A model generated the notes under the pieces. The model was given only the letters and a program-made list of their open reading frames with translations. It searched no databases and was not told where the DNA came from. A program made the position numbers and the translations under genes. A stretch of 7,005 nucleotides of DNA. Origin: Fidelibacterota bacterium (GTDB lineage: Bacteria; Fidelibacterota; UBA2242; JAFGTP01). Below are positions 6,021 through 7,005 of the stretch, one piece after another; positions within the stretch are counted from its first letter, which is position 1, and every line of letters starts with the position of its first letter. The stretch lies in contig JAIPJV010000111.1 of NCBI GenBank assembly GCA_021734005.1, positions 1 to 7,005 on the forward strand. The letters run 5' to 3'.

Positions 6021-6911
6021 ATGAGTAAGAAAGAAAAAAATTCCTTTGAAGTAAAAGTTGGTTTGGCCGAAATGCTCAAAGGTGGTGTGATCATGGATGT
6101 GACCACTCCCGAACAGGCCAAAATTGCAGAGGATGCAGGAGCCGCTGCTGTAATGGCTCTGGAACGTATTCCTGCGGAAATTCGTGAACATGGCGGAATT
6201 GCAAGAATGTCTAGCCCCAAAATGATAAAAGAAATTCAAGAAGCTGTTGATATTCCGGTCATGGCTAAATGCCGAATCGGTCATATTGCTGAAGCTCAGA
6301 TTCTTGAAGCTCTGGAAGTTGATTTTATAGATGAAAGCGAAGTATTAACGCCTGCTGACGAAGAGAATCATGTTTGGAAATATGATTTCAAAATTCCTTT
6401 TGTGTGTGGCTGCCGCAATCTTGGTGAAGCTCTCAGGAGAATTGGCGAAGGCGCTGCCATGATCAGAACAAAGGGTGAAGCTGGAACTGGTAATATTGTG
6501 GAAGCAGTCCGCCATATGCGAACTGTTCAGCGTCAAATGAAAGCGCTTACCCAGCTGGATAGCCATGAACTGATGGCTGAAGCCAAGAAAATGGGTGCTC
6601 CTTTTCATCTCGTTCAGAAAGTTGCTGAAACTGGAAAAATGCCTGTACCTAACTTTGCTGCAGGCGGTATTGCTACTCCTGCTGATGCGTCCCTTATGAT
6701 GCAACTCGGTGCAGAATCAGTATTTGTCGGCTCCGGAATTTTCGCTTCTGATGATCCTGAACCCCGGGCCAAAGCCATTGTGAATGCTGTTACCTATTAT
6801 GACAATCCTGAGAAGCTTGCTGAAGTTTCTGAAGAATTGGCCGAAGCTATGAAAGGCCAGGAACTCAGTGACATTCCCGAAGAAGAAAGAATGGCAAATC
6901 GCGGCTGGTAA
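6021..6911 (+). CDS. pdxS: Pyridoxal 5'-phosphate synthase, synthase subunit PdxS
   Basis: PdxS (Pdx1) is a cytoplasmic TIM-barrel enzyme that builds pyridoxal 5'-phosphate from ribose 5-phosphate, glyceraldehyde 3-phosphate and ammonia supplied by PdxT. This is the DXP-independent B6 route. The 296-residue length is typical. Key features are intact: Asp26 in GGVIMDVTTPEQA (21-33), the Schiff-base Lys83 in VMAKCRIGH (80-88), the second catalytic Lys151 in IRTKGEAGTGN (148-158), IDESEVLTPADEENH at 103-117, and the phosphate-binding NFAAGGIATPADA at 211-223 with GAESVFVGSGIF at 230-241. Small local differences from common PdxS proteins are cysteines at 84 and 131, next to the catalytic Lys and in CGCRNLGEA, where Ala or Val is usual; these look like tolerated variation. 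Both lysines are kept, so it is not an inactive paralogue. pdxT follows 26 bases later. Confidence 0.97.
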   Translation: MSKKEKNSFEVKVGLAEMLKGGVIMDVTTPEQAKIAEDAGAAAVMALERIPAEIREHGGIARMSSPKMIKEIQEAVDIPVMAKCRIGHIAEAQILEALEVDFIDESEVLTPADEENHVWKYDFKIPFVCGCRNLGEALRRIGEGAAMIRTKGEAGTGNIVEAVRHMRTVQRQMKALTQLDSHELMAEAKKMGAPFHLVQKVAETGKMPVPNFAAGGIATPADASLMMQLGAESVFVGSGIFASDDPEPRAKAIVNAVTYYDNPEKLAEVSEELAEAMKGQELSDIPEEERMANRGW

Positions 6912-6937
6912 ATACTAACTGAAATCAGGTCTCATTG

Positions 6938-7005
6938 ATGAGCAAAATCGCAGGTGTTCTTGGATTACAGGGAGCCTATAATAAACATAAATCAATGCTG
7001 GAAAA
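6938..7005 (+). CDS. pdxT: Pyridoxal 5'-phosphate synthase, glutaminase subunit PdxT (5' part only)
   Basis: An ATG at 6938 opens a frame that runs off the window after 22 full codons. It begins MSKIAGVLGLQGAYNKHKSM. This is the usual PdxT N-terminus (I-G-V-L-A-L-Q-G-A, then H and ML), which contains the first strand and the LQG loop of the class I glutaminase fold. PdxT hydrolyses glutamine and channels ammonia to PdxS. The Cys-His-Glu triad would lie beyond the window. AGGT at 6927-6930 is a plausible SD seven bases before the start, and the gap to pdxS is 26 bases, so the pair is surely co-transcribed. Position and N-terminal motif together make the call firm despite the short length. Confidence 0.88.
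   Translation, partial: MSKIAGVLGLQGAYNKHKSMLE

Noticed and set aside
6268..6414. Cysteines at PdxS residues 84 and 131 as a sign of altered catalysis
   Set aside because: Both catalytic lysines (83 and 151) and Asp26 are kept, and these positions tolerate Ala, Val or Cys, so ordinary activity is expected.

Overview
The window is a compact, AT-rich bacterial chromosome segment in which every gene I can support lies on the + strand. The standard code, short gaps, clear Shine-Dalgarno (SD) sequences and two TTG starts point to a bacterium. The gene content is core metabolism: nucleotide and nano-RNA turnover, the MEP isoprenoid pathway, and DXP-independent vitamin B6 synthesis. Low GC, a PAP2 enzyme with an 'FVSSHAANTF' signature and a long dCTP deaminase of the Chlamydia/Rickettsia style loosely suggest an uncultured FCB-type lineage such as Cloacimonadota. 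This is an impression from sequence style, not a demonstrated assignment. I see no mobile elements, CRISPR arrays, tRNA or rRNA genes.

Layout. Bases 1-67 are a leader. Bases 68-3171 hold a tight three-gene run with gaps of 3 and 11 bases: an AGCS-family Na+/alanine (amino acid) symporter, an inositol-monophosphatase-family phosphatase and a membrane PAP2 phosphatase. Bases 3172-3476 form the largest gene-free stretch. It is very AT-rich, carries two inverted repeats, and probably holds the end of the first operon and the promoter of the next gene. Bases 3477-4481 encode an NrnA-type DHH/DHHA1 phosphoesterase. After a 115-base AT-rich gap, a dCTP-deaminase homologue (4597-5148) overlaps ispH (5138-5980) by 11 bases. 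Next come pdxS (6021-6911) and the first 22 codons of pdxT (from 6938), cut by the window end.

How they work together. PdxS and PdxT are the two subunits of pyridoxal 5'-phosphate synthase. IspH makes IPP/DMAPP in the last step of the MEP pathway. NrnA recycles 2-5 nt RNA and pAp, and Dcd would normally feed dUMP/dTMP synthesis. The first three genes combine nutrient uptake with phosphate-ester removal, but no specific shared pathway can be read from the sequence.

Most notable points. (1) The Dcd homologue keeps the Ser and Arg of the active site but has Ser133 where the family has its catalytic general-base Glu (E. coli Glu138), so it may not deaminate dCTP conventionally. (2) The AGCS transporter carries an insertion of about 100 residues, probably extracytoplasmic, between two late membrane helices. 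(3) A near-perfect palindrome sits 17 bases upstream of the nrnA start. The rest looks like ordinary housekeeping DNA, and I found no clear novel multi-gene system.
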